The notes under the pieces are model-generated. The model saw only the letters and a program-made list of their open reading frames with translations, did not search any database and had not been told where the DNA came from. Shown here one piece after another: positions 1 to 10,969 of a stretch of 64,000 nt of DNA. The translations under genes were made by a program, and so were the position numbers. Each line of letters starts with the position of its first letter. The first letter of the stretch is position 1. Source of the stretch: Mucilaginibacter tundrae (lineage in GTDB: Bacteria; Bacteroidota; Bacteroidia; Sphingobacteriales; Sphingobacteriaceae); the NCBI RefSeq assembly GCF_013408825.1, contig NZ_JACCBZ010000002.1:186001-250000 (forward strand), read 5' to 3'.

Positions 1-1439
1 AGCTCTCGCCTCAGCAAATACAATTTATTAAATTGTTGCAGGTGCCTACAGTTTCATTAGATACCCGTATTAAAGAAGAATTAGAGGAAAATCCCGCCCT
101 TGAAGATCTTAGTTTAACTAACTTAAACGAACCGGAAGAGCAATACCCTGACCGCGACCCTGATGAAGACACTTACAACGGCGACGAGGAAAAGGGAGAG
201 ATGGATGAGTTTAACATCGACGATTACTTACAGGAAGACACTGTAAGCGATTACGGTTCGCGTTACGATCAGAATGGTGATGATGAAGACGAACGCAAGG
301 AGATACCTATAGCGGTGCAAAGCTCATTTTTCGAGAGTTTGCAAATGCAACTTGATTTACTCCCATTATCAGATAAAGACTTCCAAATTGGCAAACAGAT
401 CATAGGCAGTTTGGATGATGATGGTTATTTGCGCAGGCCTATTATGTCTTTAACCGACGATCTTGCTTTTTCACAAAATGTAATGGCTGAGGATGAAGAA
501 GTAGAGGAAATGCTGGCAGTTATTCAAAGTTTTGACCCGCCGGGTGTGGGCGCCCGCAGCTTGCAGGAATGTTTACTGATACAATTACGCCGTAAAGACC
601 CGAACGACCCGATTATAAAAAAAGCCATGAATGTGGTTGAACATTATTTAGATGAATTTACCCGCAAGCATTATGACAAGCTGGAAAAATCGCTAAATAT
701 GTCATCAATGGAGTTGCGCGGTGTGGTAAATGAGATATTAAAGCTTAACCCAAAACCCGGTGATAGTAACGAGGTAAATACCAAGCAAATGCAGGTAATA
801 CCCGACTTTCATATCATTAATAGCGATGGTGTACTTATACTAACTCTCAATTCAAAAAATGCACCTGAACTTAGGGTGAGCCGCTCTTACCAGGAGATGT
901 TTCAGCATTATGATAAAGCTTCCCAAAAAGACAGGAAACTTAAAGAGGCGGTACAGTTTGTAAAGCAAAAGCTTGATTCGGCTAAATGGTTTATTGATGC
1001 CATTAAACAGCGCCAGCAAACATTGTTAAAAACAATGAACGCCATTATGCAATATCAATACGATTTCTTTTTAACAGGTGATGATAAAAATCTGAAACCG
1101 ATGATATTAAAAGATATCGCCGATAAAATCGCGATGGATATTTCTACGGTTTCGCGTGTGGCCAACTCTAAATATGTGCAAACTGAGCACGGCACCTACC
1201 TCTTAAAATCATTCTTCTCTGAAGCAATTCAGACTGAAAGCGGTGAAGAAGTATCAAACAAAGAGGTTAAAAAAATATTGGAAGAGCATATTGGCAAGGA
1301 AGACAAACGCCATCCATTAGCTGATGAAAAACTAACTGATATTTTAAAGGAAAGCGGTTACAATATAGCCCGCCGTACCGTAGCCAAATATCGTGAACAA
1401 ATGAATATCCCGGTTGCAAGACTGAGGAAGGAGTTATAG
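1..1439 (+). CDS. rpoN: RNA polymerase sigma-54 factor RpoN (5' end cut off by the window)
   Basis: The gene encodes the alternative sigma factor that directs RNA polymerase to -24/-12 promoters and depends on AAA+ activators. The reading frame is open from base 3, and the first residues read LSPQQIQFIKLLQ, the glutamine-rich activator-contact region I, so the true start lies upstream of the window and the TTG at 33 is not a start. An acidic linker follows (about residues 35-100 of the visible part), then the core-binding domain, then the helix-turn-helix. The RpoN box ARRTVAKYREQ is present near the C-terminus, and the protein ends about 12 residues later, as is usual. It converges with the porP-like gene. 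Identification is secure. Confidence 0.96.
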   Translation, partial: LSPQQIQFIKLLQVPTVSLDTRIKEELEENPALEDLSLTNLNEPEEQYPDRDPDEDTYNGDEEKGEMDEFNIDDYLQEDTVSDYGSRYDQNGDDEDERKEIPIAVQSSFFESLQMQLDLLPLSDKDFQIGKQIIGSLDDDGYLRRPIMSLTDDLAFSQNVMAEDEEVEEMLAVIQSFDPPGVGARSLQECLLIQLRRKDPNDPIIKKAMNVVEHYLDEFTRKHYDKLEKSLNMSSMELRGVVNEILKLNPKPGDSNEVNTKQMQVIPDFHIINSDGVLILTLNSKNAPELRVSRSYQEMFQHYDKASQKDRKLKEAVQFVKQKLDSAKWFIDAIKQRQQTLLKTMNAIMQYQYDFFLTGDDKNLKPMILKDIADKIAMDISTVSRVANSKYVQTEHGTYLLKSFFSEAIQTESGEEVSNKEVKKILEEHIGKEDKRHPLADEKLTDILKESGYNIARRTVAKYREQMNIPVARLRKEL

Positions 1440-1512
1440 ATAGAAATTAGCGGCTGGAGATCAGTGATTAGGCTTAATACTAGCCTTTAAGCTCATGTGT
1501 CTGATTACTAAC

Positions 1513-2529
1513 TTAAAACGTATGTTGCGGGCAGGTAACCTGATATTTGTTGTTTAGTAATATACCCAATACAATTTCGTGTGTGCCGTTACTTACGGTA
1601 TTAAGCGCTGAGGTAGTCATATCGTACGAGTAACCCACGTTTATAGTTGAGTTAATATTAAAACCGGCTAATATCCCAAACGAATCGTCCTTACGATATG
1701 ACCCTCCTAACCAAAACACATCTCTGAAAGAAATTTTGGCATTAATATCAAATGTAAAGGGAACAGGGTTGATCTCTTTTAGCATAATTGATGGCATTAC
1801 AGAAACATCATCAGATATAAAGAACTTGTAACCAGCCGTAAAAAAATATTGAGGTACTGTTTTATTTTGATAAACAGTATTCCGGGAATCAGCATAAAGC
1901 TTTTCGGGTAGCACTTGCTGTACAGAAGCTCCGAGGTAATAATTTGATGAGTATGCCCAAACACCCACACTTAAATCAGGGCTCCAAACACCTCCGCTGG
2001 CATCATCAATTGCAGGATCATCAGGTGTTGTGGTAGTCAATATGGATGTATTTAAACTTGTATGAGCAACACCCGCAGCTACTCCCAACGCCAAATTAAG
2101 CGTACTGGTTAAACCAATATGATAGGCATAAGTAGCATCAATGTTAGTAGCAGTTATGGGGCCAGCTACATCGTTCACTAAAGTAAACCCGATCCCATGG
2201 TGTGGCTCCGCGGCTTCATAGTTTTGCAAATAAGACCTGCTTCCAGGATACTCGCCCCCTGCTGTTGGTAGTTCACTGGCATCGCCATTAATAAAATTAC
2301 TACCTATCGGGGTATTTATGGTAAAGAAAGTTGTAACTGGCGCACCTTGTAAGCCTGTCCACTGGCTGCGGTAACCCAATTTAACGTCGGTATAGTTTTC
2401 GATACCGCTAAGCGCTGGGTTTAGTAAAAAATTATTAAAAACATACTGCGTGTATTGCGGCTTTTGCTGCGCCGATACCCTTGTCAAAACTGAAATTAAT
2501 AAAATTAATACGAGTAAAGTTCTTCTCAT
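1513..2529 (-). CDS. PorP/SprF family type IX secretion membrane protein
   Basis: This 338-residue protein has an N-terminal signal peptide (ends about residue 20, ISAQ-like site) and the family start QKPQYTQYVFNNFLLNPA with a nearby SGI/Y-R-QW motif. That pattern is characteristic of the PorP/SprF outer-membrane beta-barrel family of Bacteroidetes. Members act with the type IX secretion system, and SprF is needed to bring the type B cargo SprB to the surface. Here the gene lies downstream of two giant type B cargo genes on the same strand (246-bp gap), so it is probably their dedicated partner (inference). A residue 75-105 insertion between early barrel strands is Gly/Glu/Pro-rich and less conserved-looking. 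Confidence 0.9.
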   Translation of the reverse strand: MRRTLLVLILLISVLTRVSAQQKPQYTQYVFNNFLLNPALSGIENYTDVKLGYRSQWTGLQGAPVTTFFTINTPIGSNFINGDASELPTAGGEYPGSRSYLQNYEAAEPHHGIGFTLVNDVAGPITATNIDATYAYHIGLTSTLNLALGVAAGVAHTSLNTSILTTTTPDDPAIDDASGGVWSPDLSVGVWAYSSNYYLGASVQQVLPEKLYADSRNTVYQNKTVPQYFFTAGYKFFISDDVSVMPSIMLKEINPVPFTFDINAKISFRDVFWLGGSYRKDDSFGILAGFNINSTINVGYSYDMTTSALNTVSNGTHEIVLGILLNNKYQVTCPQHTF

Positions 2530-2775
2530 TTATACATAAAATAGCTACCCCTTTAAAACATAACTGTCATTTAAAAGGAATCAAATAACAAAACAAGCGT
2601 TCAGGAAGGTAGATAATTGATTAAAATCCTTGTAACAAAAAGAACAAGCAATTCAATAAACGAATATAGGCTTTCCCCGTGTTTATTGTATAGTTAAACT
2701 AATTAAAATGAAACTTTTAGCCTATTTTAACGAACTAAGTAATAATCATATCAATTTTGTACCTAACTGTTTACA

Positions 2776-5700
2776 TCACCGTATTACAGCAACCCATCCC
2801 GAACGTGGTTTACTTCCGTTCCTGGTATCGATAATATAATAATAAGTACCTGCCGGCACATTAACTCCTTTATATGTCCCATCCCAGGGCACACCATAGC
2901 CAATTGAGGTTAATATTTTTTCGCCATATCTGTTAAAAATATTCACAGTAGCATTGGGGTAATATTCAATATAATTAATGATCCATGTATCATTAATGCC
3001 ATCGCCATTTGGAGTAAATGTGTTAGGTATAACCAATTGGGCGTTAGTTGGTATTACGGTTAGTGTACCGGGCACATAAGTAATATCATAATTTGGCGCT
3101 TCGGCGCTACCAACAATTATGGGATATTTCCCTATTGGTGATGCCGTATTAGCAGTTGTATTGATTATTGGCTGTATAGACAATACTGATACATCTTCAT
3201 TATTTACAAAGCCTGAATATGAAATAGTTAATTCGGGGTCATCCGCTCCATAAGTTTTGGTTTGATTATTAGCTGTAATTATTAAAGGGGCTGGGTCGAT
3301 AATAATATCTCCGGGTATATACGTTACGTTATAATTATTTGCATTAAAGGAGCCACCAATTGGCACAGATGGCGTTACAGATGAACTATAGGTATTTACA
3401 ATAGCATTAGCCTGGCTACCTGCGCCATAATTCACAGTAACACTACCTATAGTTTCATTATTTTGTAAGCCTATTGAAGTAAATGCCGTTGATCCTGAAC
3501 TGACTGTTAACGTTGTCCCATATTTTTTATGTACCGTATTAGCCGTAATATTTAAAGTAGCGGGTGTAACCACACTATTAGGTATATTAATATTTACGTT
3601 ATTGGCATTTGATGAGCTAAGTACCACGTTACCCGAATAATTATTAACCGGGGTTGTAGCCGCCAATCGAATATATACAGTGGCAGAAGAAACTGCACCA
3701 GCAGAACCTACTGTTATTGTATTGCTAAAATTAACACCATCAATACTTACCTCAAAACCTACAGGTGGTGTAACTAATATACCCGCAGTTAAATTATTTC
3801 CTGATACAGTAAAAGTAGATGATGACGAAGGTATACCATAAACTGTGTTAAGCCCAGTAACAACACCAGAGGTTGTTATGGTAGCAGGGATTGCCGCACC
3901 TACTGTAATAGTAAAAGTTACAGGCATGCCTGTACAAGTCGTTGCCGAAGGTTGCGGTGTAACTGTAATAGTTGCCATAATAGGATTAAGGGTATTATTC
4001 ACAGCTTTAAATGCGCCGATATTACCTGTTCCACTTGCTGCAAGCCCAATCGCGGGTGTATTATTAATCCAGGTATAGCTGGCCCCTGTACCCATAAAGT
4101 TTACAGCAGTTGTTACCTGTCCGTTATTAACCGCTTGATTTGGAATTGCATTTACTGTTGGCAATGCATTTATAACACCATTTACGGCTACATATAGCGT
4201 GGTTGCACCTGTTGACGTAAGCTCAACATTCCCTGAAATATTTCCTGCTGCTGCTGTGGCTGATGATCGGACATATACTTCCTGGTTTGTTACAGTACCA
4301 CCATTATTTGTTGTAATAGCATGTATTAATACCTGATTAGAATAACCACTATTTGGTGATAAAGATACTTCGAAACCTGCCGGTGCTGTTGCAAAAATAT
4401 CAGCTGATAATGTGCTGCCCGATACCGTAAACTGTTGCGTATTTGTACTTGGCGTGCCCTGACAAGATGATATACCGCCAGTTGCTAATGTTGATGTTAT
4501 GGTAGCGAATATTGGCAAAACTGTAATAGTAAACTTTTGCGGAACACCACTGCAACCGGCTCCAGGAGAAACAAAACTTCCATATGAAATAGGATAATTA
4601 CCAACGGCAATCGTGTTTATAACAGTGTTATCTGTAGTGTTTATCACTGAAACCGTATTCGAATTTGAATCAGTTACATACAGAGATCCGCCATCGGGAC
4701 TTATCGAAACGCCTGAAGGGTATTGACCAACTGGAATGGAGGTTATTAATTGATAATTAGACGTGTTATACACCATAACGGAGTTATTACCAATATCCCC
4801 TATGTATACCTTACTGCCATCACGGCTAACACAAATTGCAGCAAAATTATTTGTACTACTAAAAGATCCAATGAACGTATTAGTTACGGTACTAATTACT
4901 GATCCCCCGCCCGAGTCATCCGCGGTATATATGCGGCTTCCATCAGGGCTTATAGCTATAGCTGACAGGAGTGCGCCTGGTATAGCTATGTTCGTAATTA
5001 AACTGTTTGTTGCGGTGCTTACAACCGAAACATTAGATGAGCCGCCATTTGCCACATATACCATGCTACCATCAGGACTTATACATATACCGTAAGGGAA
5101 AGTACCAACAGTTACGGTAGCTATAGTACTGCCTGTGATTGTGCTGATCACAGATATTGAATTTTGATCAGTATTTGACATATATAATGTTTTACCATCT
5201 GGGCTGATGCATATTCCGCCCGAAACATTATTACTTTGTATAGTTGACACAACTTTATTGGTTGCTGCATTTATAACCGAAATCGTATTTGACCCATAGT
5301 TTGCCACATAAACTGTCCTACTATCTTGACTGATTGCACTACCAAGAGGTTTTGTACCAACCGGTATCAATGCAACTACCTTGTTTGTTGTTGTATTGAT
5401 TACTGAAACAGTATTGTCGTTATTATTATTTATATAAGCAAAACCAGATGGCGATGGCGTAACAGTAATGGTTGCCGTTACCGCTACATTAGTATTATTT
5501 ACAGCAGTAAAGGAAGGTATATTACCGGATCCGCTAGCGGCTAACCCAATTCCAGGTGTATCATTAACCCAGCTATAAGTACCTGCAGTACCTGTAAAGT
5601 TAATGGCATTTGTAGCAGAGCCTTGCGTTACCGTTTGCGGTGATACAACATTTACGGTTGGCAATGCATTTACAACACCCGTTACCGCTACGTTTTGGTT

Positions 5701-7230
5701 TACAGCGCCTGGTGAAGACAATACAACGTTCCCCGATATATTGCCCACCGGTGCGGATGCCGCAGAACGAATGTAAACTGTTACCATTCCTGCAATTCCA
5801 TTTACACCAGGTGGGGAGTTAAAATTAACGGAATTACCATAGCCACTATCTTCAGTTAAAGACACCTCAAAACCAGCAGGTGCGGTAGCTACAACATTAG
5901 AAGTTAAGTTACTGCCCGAAACTGAGAATTGCTGCAGATTAGGATCGACAGATGGCGCACCCGCGCAGGATGTGATTGTGCCTGTTACTGATGTTGCGGT
6001 AATAGCCGGAGGGACTGCTGTTGGATTTACCGTGATAGTGAATGTGACTGGATGACAGCTTACATTGCCTGAAACAAAACTTCCAAATGAATAAGGATTT
6101 ACCCCTACACTAAGCGTGGTATCTAAAGTATTGCTTGAAGTATTTATAACAGAAACATTATTTGAGTTTGAATTTGTAACATAAATTTCACTGCCATTGG
6201 GCGTTATTGATATTCCGTAAGGATTGGTACCAACAGCGATTGTTGATATTAACGAATTTGTTATTGCATTAATAATTGATACATTGTTGGAACCGTTGTT
6301 TGCCGAATAAAGTATACTGCCATCCGGACTTAAACATATACTAAGAGGACCTGACAAATAACCGGTATTTATTGTTGCGCTGATAGTATTTGTTGCTGTA
6401 TTAATGACATTAATATTATTTGAAGATGAATTTGCTACATATAACAAGCTTCCATCCGGACTTATACATATACCCCATGGAACAATGCCAACAGATATAA
6501 TTTTCACCACTGTATTTGTTGATGTGTTAATTACAGATACGTTATCAGTACCTTCATTTGTTACATATAAGGATTTTCCGTCTGGGGTTAAGCATAAGCC
6601 ATAAGCATTTGAAACTATAGGTATTGTTGCAATTAATGCATGTGTTGATGTATTTATGATCGATATTTTGCTTTCACCAAGGTTCGACACATATAATCGG
6701 CTATCATCAGCGCTTATTGCTGCCCCGTAAGGATTATCAACATTTATTGTAGATGTTATTGTATTTGTTTTTGTGTTAATTACAGAAATGTTTCCTGAAG
6801 CGAAATTTGATATATACGCCTTACTGCCGTCGTGGCTTACAATAACCGCGCTCGGATTTTCATTAACCGGTATTGTTGAAACAACCGTGTTTATTGCTGT
6901 ATTTATTACTGAAACAGTATTAGAACTACGGTTTGTTATATAGGCATACCCATTAGCTAATGTAGACACTGGCGTAGCCGTGATAGTGGCCGTAATTGGC
7001 GTTTTCCCGATATTTATCGCTGTAAAAGAGGATATATTTCCTGCACCGCTTGAAGGCAAACCAATACCTGGTGTATCATTTACCCAATTGTAAGTACAAC
7101 CGGAGCCTGAAAAACTTACGGCGCCTGTAGCGCTACCATTAGTTACAGTTTGGTTGGATTGAGCATGAGAACTTATCGTAAATCCGAAGAAGAAAATCAC
7201 ATAAAAAATAATCAGTAAAAATCTCTTCAT
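2776..7230 (-). CDS. Giant secreted YVTN beta-propeller/MBG protein with type IX type B C-terminal domain
   Basis: The 1484-residue protein starts with a signal peptide (about 1-23). It carries two beta-propeller blocks made of roughly 42-residue units with the signature ISPDGS.(L/V)YV.N..SN.VSVI.T (about residues 90-390 and 590-890). Each propeller is followed by a Cys-containing beta-sandwich unit with the motif APAGFEVSL; a third related unit lies near 1110-1210. Two MBG-type domains (motif ITAN..KTYG) occupy about 1230-1390. The last 85 residues contain FTPNGDGIND, the sugar-like NIFNRYGE and WDG.YKG..VPAGTYYY motifs of the gliding-motility/CHU_C type B sorting domain. It is therefore a cell-surface or secreted adhesin-like protein; the ligand is unknown. 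It shares its C-terminal domain with the upstream gene. Confidence 0.88.
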   Translation of the reverse strand: MKRFLLIIFYVIFFFGFTISSHAQSNQTVTNGSATGAVSFSGSGCTYNWVNDTPGIGLPSSGAGNISSFTAINIGKTPITATITATPVSTLANGYAYITNRSSNTVSVINTAINTVVSTIPVNENPSAVIVSHDGSKAYISNFASGNISVINTKTNTITSTINVDNPYGAAISADDSRLYVSNLGESKISIINTSTHALIATIPIVSNAYGLCLTPDGKSLYVTNEGTDNVSVINTSTNTVVKIISVGIVPWGICISPDGSLLYVANSSSNNINVINTATNTISATINTGYLSGPLSICLSPDGSILYSANNGSNNVSIINAITNSLISTIAVGTNPYGISITPNGSEIYVTNSNSNNVSVINTSSNTLDTTLSVGVNPYSFGSFVSGNVSCHPVTFTITVNPTAVPPAITATSVTGTITSCAGAPSVDPNLQQFSVSGSNLTSNVVATAPAGFEVSLTEDSGYGNSVNFNSPPGVNGIAGMVTVYIRSAASAPVGNISGNVVLSSPGAVNQNVAVTGVVNALPTVNVVSPQTVTQGSATNAINFTGTAGTYSWVNDTPGIGLAASGSGNIPSFTAVNNTNVAVTATITVTPSPSGFAYINNNNDNTVSVINTTTNKVVALIPVGTKPLGSAISQDSRTVYVANYGSNTISVINAATNKVVSTIQSNNVSGGICISPDGKTLYMSNTDQNSISVISTITGSTIATVTVGTFPYGICISPDGSMVYVANGGSSNVSVVSTATNSLITNIAIPGALLSAIAISPDGSRIYTADDSGGGSVISTVTNTFIGSFSSTNNFAAICVSRDGSKVYIGDIGNNSVMVYNTSNYQLITSIPVGQYPSGVSISPDGGSLYVTDSNSNTVSVINTTDNTVINTIAVGNYPISYGSFVSPGAGCSGVPQKFTITVLPIFATITSTLATGGISSCQGTPSTNTQQFTVSGSTLSADIFATAPAGFEVSLSPNSGYSNQVLIHAITTNNGGTVTNQEVYVRSSATAAAGNISGNVELTSTGATTLYVAVNGVINALPTVNAIPNQAVNNGQVTTAVNFMGTGASYTWINNTPAIGLAASGTGNIGAFKAVNNTLNPIMATITVTPQPSATTCTGMPVTFTITVGAAIPATITTSGVVTGLNTVYGIPSSSSTFTVSGNNLTAGILVTPPVGFEVSIDGVNFSNTITVGSAGAVSSATVYIRLAATTPVNNYSGNVVLSSSNANNVNINIPNSVVTPATLNITANTVHKKYGTTLTVSSGSTAFTSIGLQNNETIGSVTVNYGAGSQANAIVNTYSSSVTPSVPIGGSFNANNYNVTYIPGDIIIDPAPLIITANNQTKTYGADDPELTISYSGFVNNEDVSVLSIQPIINTTANTASPIGKYPIIVGSAEAPNYDITYVPGTLTVIPTNAQLVIPNTFTPNGDGINDTWIINYIEYYPNATVNIFNRYGEKILTSIGYGVPWDGTYKGVNVPAGTYYYIIDTRNGSKPRSGWVAVIR

Positions 7231-7320
7231 GTGCGTTTAGGGTACGGTGACAAATTTCAAGGAAAGATAAATATACCAACCGAATATTTATCTTTTTTAA
7301 GAATTTATTTAGCTGATATC

Positions 7321-10300
7321 TTATCGTATAATGGCTACAAAACCAGATACGGGTTTACGACCATTCTTAGGATCAATGATGTAATAATAAGTACCTGATG
7401 GCAAGGTGCTGCCTTTATATTTACCATCCCACGGAGTAGGGTAGCCTACTGAATAATAAAGCTTCTCGCCATACCTGTTAAATATTTGTACAGTACAATT
7501 AGGGTAGCTATCCAAGTGCTGAATTTCCCAAAAATCGTTTATACCATCGCCGTTTGGCGTAAAAGCATTTGGCACCACTATATTGAGTAATACATTAACC
7601 GTTACATGTGCAACAGCCGAACAACTATCTGCCGCTGTAACGGTTAGCATATACTGTGTGTTATCAGACGGGCTGGCAACCGGATCTAATACGTTAGAAT
7701 TGCTTAAGCCCGTTGATGGTGACCATTTATAAGTAAACCCTTCACCGGGGGCGGTTGCATTAAGATTTACCTGCCCTCCTTGTAACATGGTAAAAACGGA
7801 ATCAACTGTAATTATCGGGGTTTCCTGAACATTGATTTGTTGTGACGTTGAATAGGTGCAACCATTAGTCGCGGTAAAAACATAGTTAATAGTATGGCTA
7901 CCCAAACCAGCAACACCCGGACTAAATAGACCAGTTGATGATACGCCCGGACCACTAAACACACCGGTACCCATATAAACGCCTGCATTAACCTGTATTT
8001 GTACCGGATCGGCATCTTGACATATATTACCTATGTTTGAAACAGCAACGGAAGGATTACCATTTACAGTTATTGTGGCATCTACCTGGTTGGAGCATGA
8101 TTGGCTTGACCCCGAATATACTACCATCCTTACATCATAACTTTGTGGGTTTACTGAATTAGATAGTGGGTATTGGTGATGGTATTTTTTATCCGCAGGC
8201 ATGGTAGCAAGGGTATAAACCGCTGTATCCGCAGGGTTATTATTATAATCAAAATACCATATTATTTGGGTGATATTACCAAAACCAACCGATGATTTAT
8301 CATCAAATATAACATCGTTACTACTGCACAAATCATTGTTGTTCTCAACCGAAAAGGCTGCTACCGGGTTTGATCCGTTAACTGTAAATTGTTGGGTTTT
8401 TGACACCGAACATCCATATTTTGAGGTAACCGTTAGCGTAACATTGTAATACGCAGCAGCGGTGTATGTATGCGTTGGATTTTGTAAGATAGATGTATTT
8501 GGATTTGAGGAATTGGCATTAGGATCCCCAAAATTCCAGAGATAAGTAAATCCTGAGGCTGTAGAATCAGCAATGGTACTTTGCTCAGTAAATGTAGCGG
8601 AACCCTGTGCCAGGCAAACATCCGGCATGGCAAAATTAACAATAGGTAACGGATGAATCGCTACTGGCTGCACGAAAACATTGCTTGAGCAACCATCACT
8701 ATTAGTTACAATCAGCTTTACAGTATCAGTTCCTGTAACTGCATAAGTGTGGCTAATTACAGCATTCTTCGCGGTTACAGTATCTTTTATCCCATCTCCA
8801 AAATCCCATACCCAGGTAGCTAAAGTGCCATCTGTTGTTGTTGATTTATCAGTGAACGTAATTGTTTGATTTAAGCAATCGGGTGTTGAAGTTGTAAATG
8901 AGGCAACAGGCTTTGCATCGATATGAAGGGCAGGTATATCATATAATGAGGTACAGCTATCCACATCCATCACGGTTAAGCTTACATTATAATTGCCCGG
9001 GTTTAAATATTTATGTACAGGGTTTTGCAGTGTTGATGTTTGGTTATCGCCAAAATTCCATAACCAGCTTTTCAGTATGCTAACGCCGGTACTCTCGTCA
9101 GTAAACTGAGTAGAATCGCCTAAGCAGGCCAAACTAACAGCAAACTTAGCCACAGGCGGATCAGTTATTGAAAAATCCAGCTCAATATCTTCAGTTGACC
9201 CGCATACATCTGCACTTGGGTCAAAAACCGTTGCAATTACAGAATAGCTTCCGCTGGTATATACAACCGGATTTTTAGGATATTTATAAATGTAAACCGT
9301 TTGGCCGTTTTGAACCACAGAGTCGGCAATTACTGGGTTGTTATCAGTATAGGGTGTGGCACCGTTTTCAAAATTCCACTGTATGTTAGTTGTTTTATAT
9401 GGCAATGTAAGTTGTAAATTATAATCAACCCCACTACAACCGTTGTTCTGCATGCTCCCTGTTTGTGGATTCTCCAAGGCGATAAACTCATTCAAGTTTT
9501 GCAGATTGGCCCCGGCTGCATATCCATAAGACTCATGTATACCAAACCCATAAGCTATCGCGTTAAACCCGTCACTTGCACTTATGGTATGCGGGCCATT
9601 AACAACCGGTATTTGTGTATATGCATATGTGCTATCATTTGGCACAGGTTTAAAGCTGGTATAAGCAGCCCCATCAAGCATAAAAGAAGATACAGCATTA
9701 GCTTTTATTAATACATTGATGTAACTATTCAATATCTTGTAATTACTGGCAGAGAATAAGGTTACATGATCTAAGGTTTGTTCGAGCGGTGTAATGAAGA
9801 TCATTTCCGGATCTCCAACATCATTAGGGAGATTACCGCAACTTGGTGTGTTACCCTGGGAAACGGCATACTGCGCTACTTGTATAGGCTGGTCTGACGT
9901 GATGATGTTAGGAACAGATGAATTGAATGTATAATAAAACCCATTAGTGAACTGACTTGGGCTAATAAGCTGTCCATTTATAGTTACATTAGTATTTGGT
10001 GTACTTAATATCACCCTGAACACATCGTAATCTCGATTACTAAGTGGTACCGTTATATAGTTTTTACCCCACGATGCCGTAGGATATACCTGTTGAAATA
10101 GGTTATCCGACGAATTGTCTTTTTCGTTACATCCTATTTGTATCCTGGTACTACCGGCAAAAACGGCTATCTTTTTACAGGTGTTTAAACCTGAACTTAC
10201 AGATTGGATACGGCTGCCCGTTAAATCATTATTTGCCAATCCTTGGTAAACATCACCTTTGTTTAGGGTAACCGAAAAAGCCGCATTGGCGGCCGAACCA

Positions 10301-10830
10301 TCAAGCAATGTTGCTGCCGGCGTAATTTCGACAGTGGTACTGTCTTCCGTTGCAATAACCATAAATGCAGAATAAGCTGTTTCATCTGCCATTTGCGTGT
10401 AGTTTATGGAGTAATAATCTTTTCCTAAAGTATTTACCGGCAATAATAGTGTTGCTCCCGAGGAACTATTAGCAAATATGTGGGCATAGATTGCCACCGG
10501 TTTTAATGAGGTAATGTGTATGCCATAATGAGATATACCTTGGTTTGCAATGTAAGTTGAGGTAGGCATAGTCAAAATAGTTACCTGATTGGCGGTAACT
10601 GTAAAATTGACGGACGGGCTTCCATTCTCAAATACAACTGTACCCGAGGTATTTACATCTGATGTAATATATAGGTCCATCACGCTTGGCGTACTGCCAG
10701 TTGGCGGATTAGAATTGGCCATGTAGGCCGTCCAAAACTCGGTGCCTTTACTTGTGCTTCCCTGTGCATTTACATACAGGCAAGCAAAAATAAAAATCAC
10801 AGTTACAGCTATTGAGCGTAAAATTCTCAC
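7321..10830 (-). CDS. Giant secreted PKD-domain protein with IgGFc-binding-like N-terminus and type IX type B C-terminal domain
   Basis: The 1169-residue protein has a signal peptide (about 1-22, ending VNAQ) followed by GTEFWTAYMANS, the opening of the IgGFc-binding-protein N-terminal-like region found in large Bacteroidetes surface proteins (to about residue 430). Several PKD-like immunoglobulin folds follow (about 560-830), seen as repeats of WLWNFGDNQTS.LQNPVHKY and similar W-x-FGD motifs. The C-terminal 85 residues carry FTPNGDGINDFWEI, FNRYGEKL and LPSGTYYY, a type B sorting signal closely matching that of the next gene. It is probably the first gene of an adhesin-adhesin-PorP operon. 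The role in adhesion is inference. Confidence 0.88.
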   Translation of the reverse strand: MRILRSIAVTVIFIFACLYVNAQGSTSKGTEFWTAYMANSNPPTGSTPSVMDLYITSDVNTSGTVVFENGSPSVNFTVTANQVTILTMPTSTYIANQGISHYGIHITSLKPVAIYAHIFANSSSGATLLLPVNTLGKDYYSINYTQMADETAYSAFMVIATEDSTTVEITPAATLLDGSAANAAFSVTLNKGDVYQGLANNDLTGSRIQSVSSGLNTCKKIAVFAGSTRIQIGCNEKDNSSDNLFQQVYPTASWGKNYITVPLSNRDYDVFRVILSTPNTNVTINGQLISPSQFTNGFYYTFNSSVPNIITSDQPIQVAQYAVSQGNTPSCGNLPNDVGDPEMIFITPLEQTLDHVTLFSASNYKILNSYINVLIKANAVSSFMLDGAAYTSFKPVPNDSTYAYTQIPVVNGPHTISASDGFNAIAYGFGIHESYGYAAGANLQNLNEFIALENPQTGSMQNNGCSGVDYNLQLTLPYKTTNIQWNFENGATPYTDNNPVIADSVVQNGQTVYIYKYPKNPVVYTSGSYSVIATVFDPSADVCGSTEDIELDFSITDPPVAKFAVSLACLGDSTQFTDESTGVSILKSWLWNFGDNQTSTLQNPVHKYLNPGNYNVSLTVMDVDSCTSLYDIPALHIDAKPVASFTTSTPDCLNQTITFTDKSTTTDGTLATWVWDFGDGIKDTVTAKNAVISHTYAVTGTDTVKLIVTNSDGCSSNVFVQPVAIHPLPIVNFAMPDVCLAQGSATFTEQSTIADSTASGFTYLWNFGDPNANSSNPNTSILQNPTHTYTAAAYYNVTLTVTSKYGCSVSKTQQFTVNGSNPVAAFSVENNNDLCSSNDVIFDDKSSVGFGNITQIIWYFDYNNNPADTAVYTLATMPADKKYHHQYPLSNSVNPQSYDVRMVVYSGSSQSCSNQVDATITVNGNPSVAVSNIGNICQDADPVQIQVNAGVYMGTGVFSGPGVSSTGLFSPGVAGLGSHTINYVFTATNGCTYSTSQQINVQETPIITVDSVFTMLQGGQVNLNATAPGEGFTYKWSPSTGLSNSNVLDPVASPSDNTQYMLTVTAADSCSAVAHVTVNVLLNIVVPNAFTPNGDGINDFWEIQHLDSYPNCTVQIFNRYGEKLYYSVGYPTPWDGKYKGSTLPSGTYYYIIDPKNGRKPVSGFVAIIR

Positions 10831-10969
10831 CTAATATAATGGGGGTATTAATTACTTAAAACTAGTCAGTATCAAGATTATTCAAAAGCCTATAAAGCTA
10901 TTAAAGAAAGTATTACAACACAATTAATTACAGAAATTAGCCATTAATAAATGTAACCAACCTATTACA

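Noticed and set aside
2776..7230. Regular repeats that could suggest a CRISPR or satellite array
   Set aside because: They are codon-level repeats of beta-propeller units in one open frame, with no constant spacer pattern.
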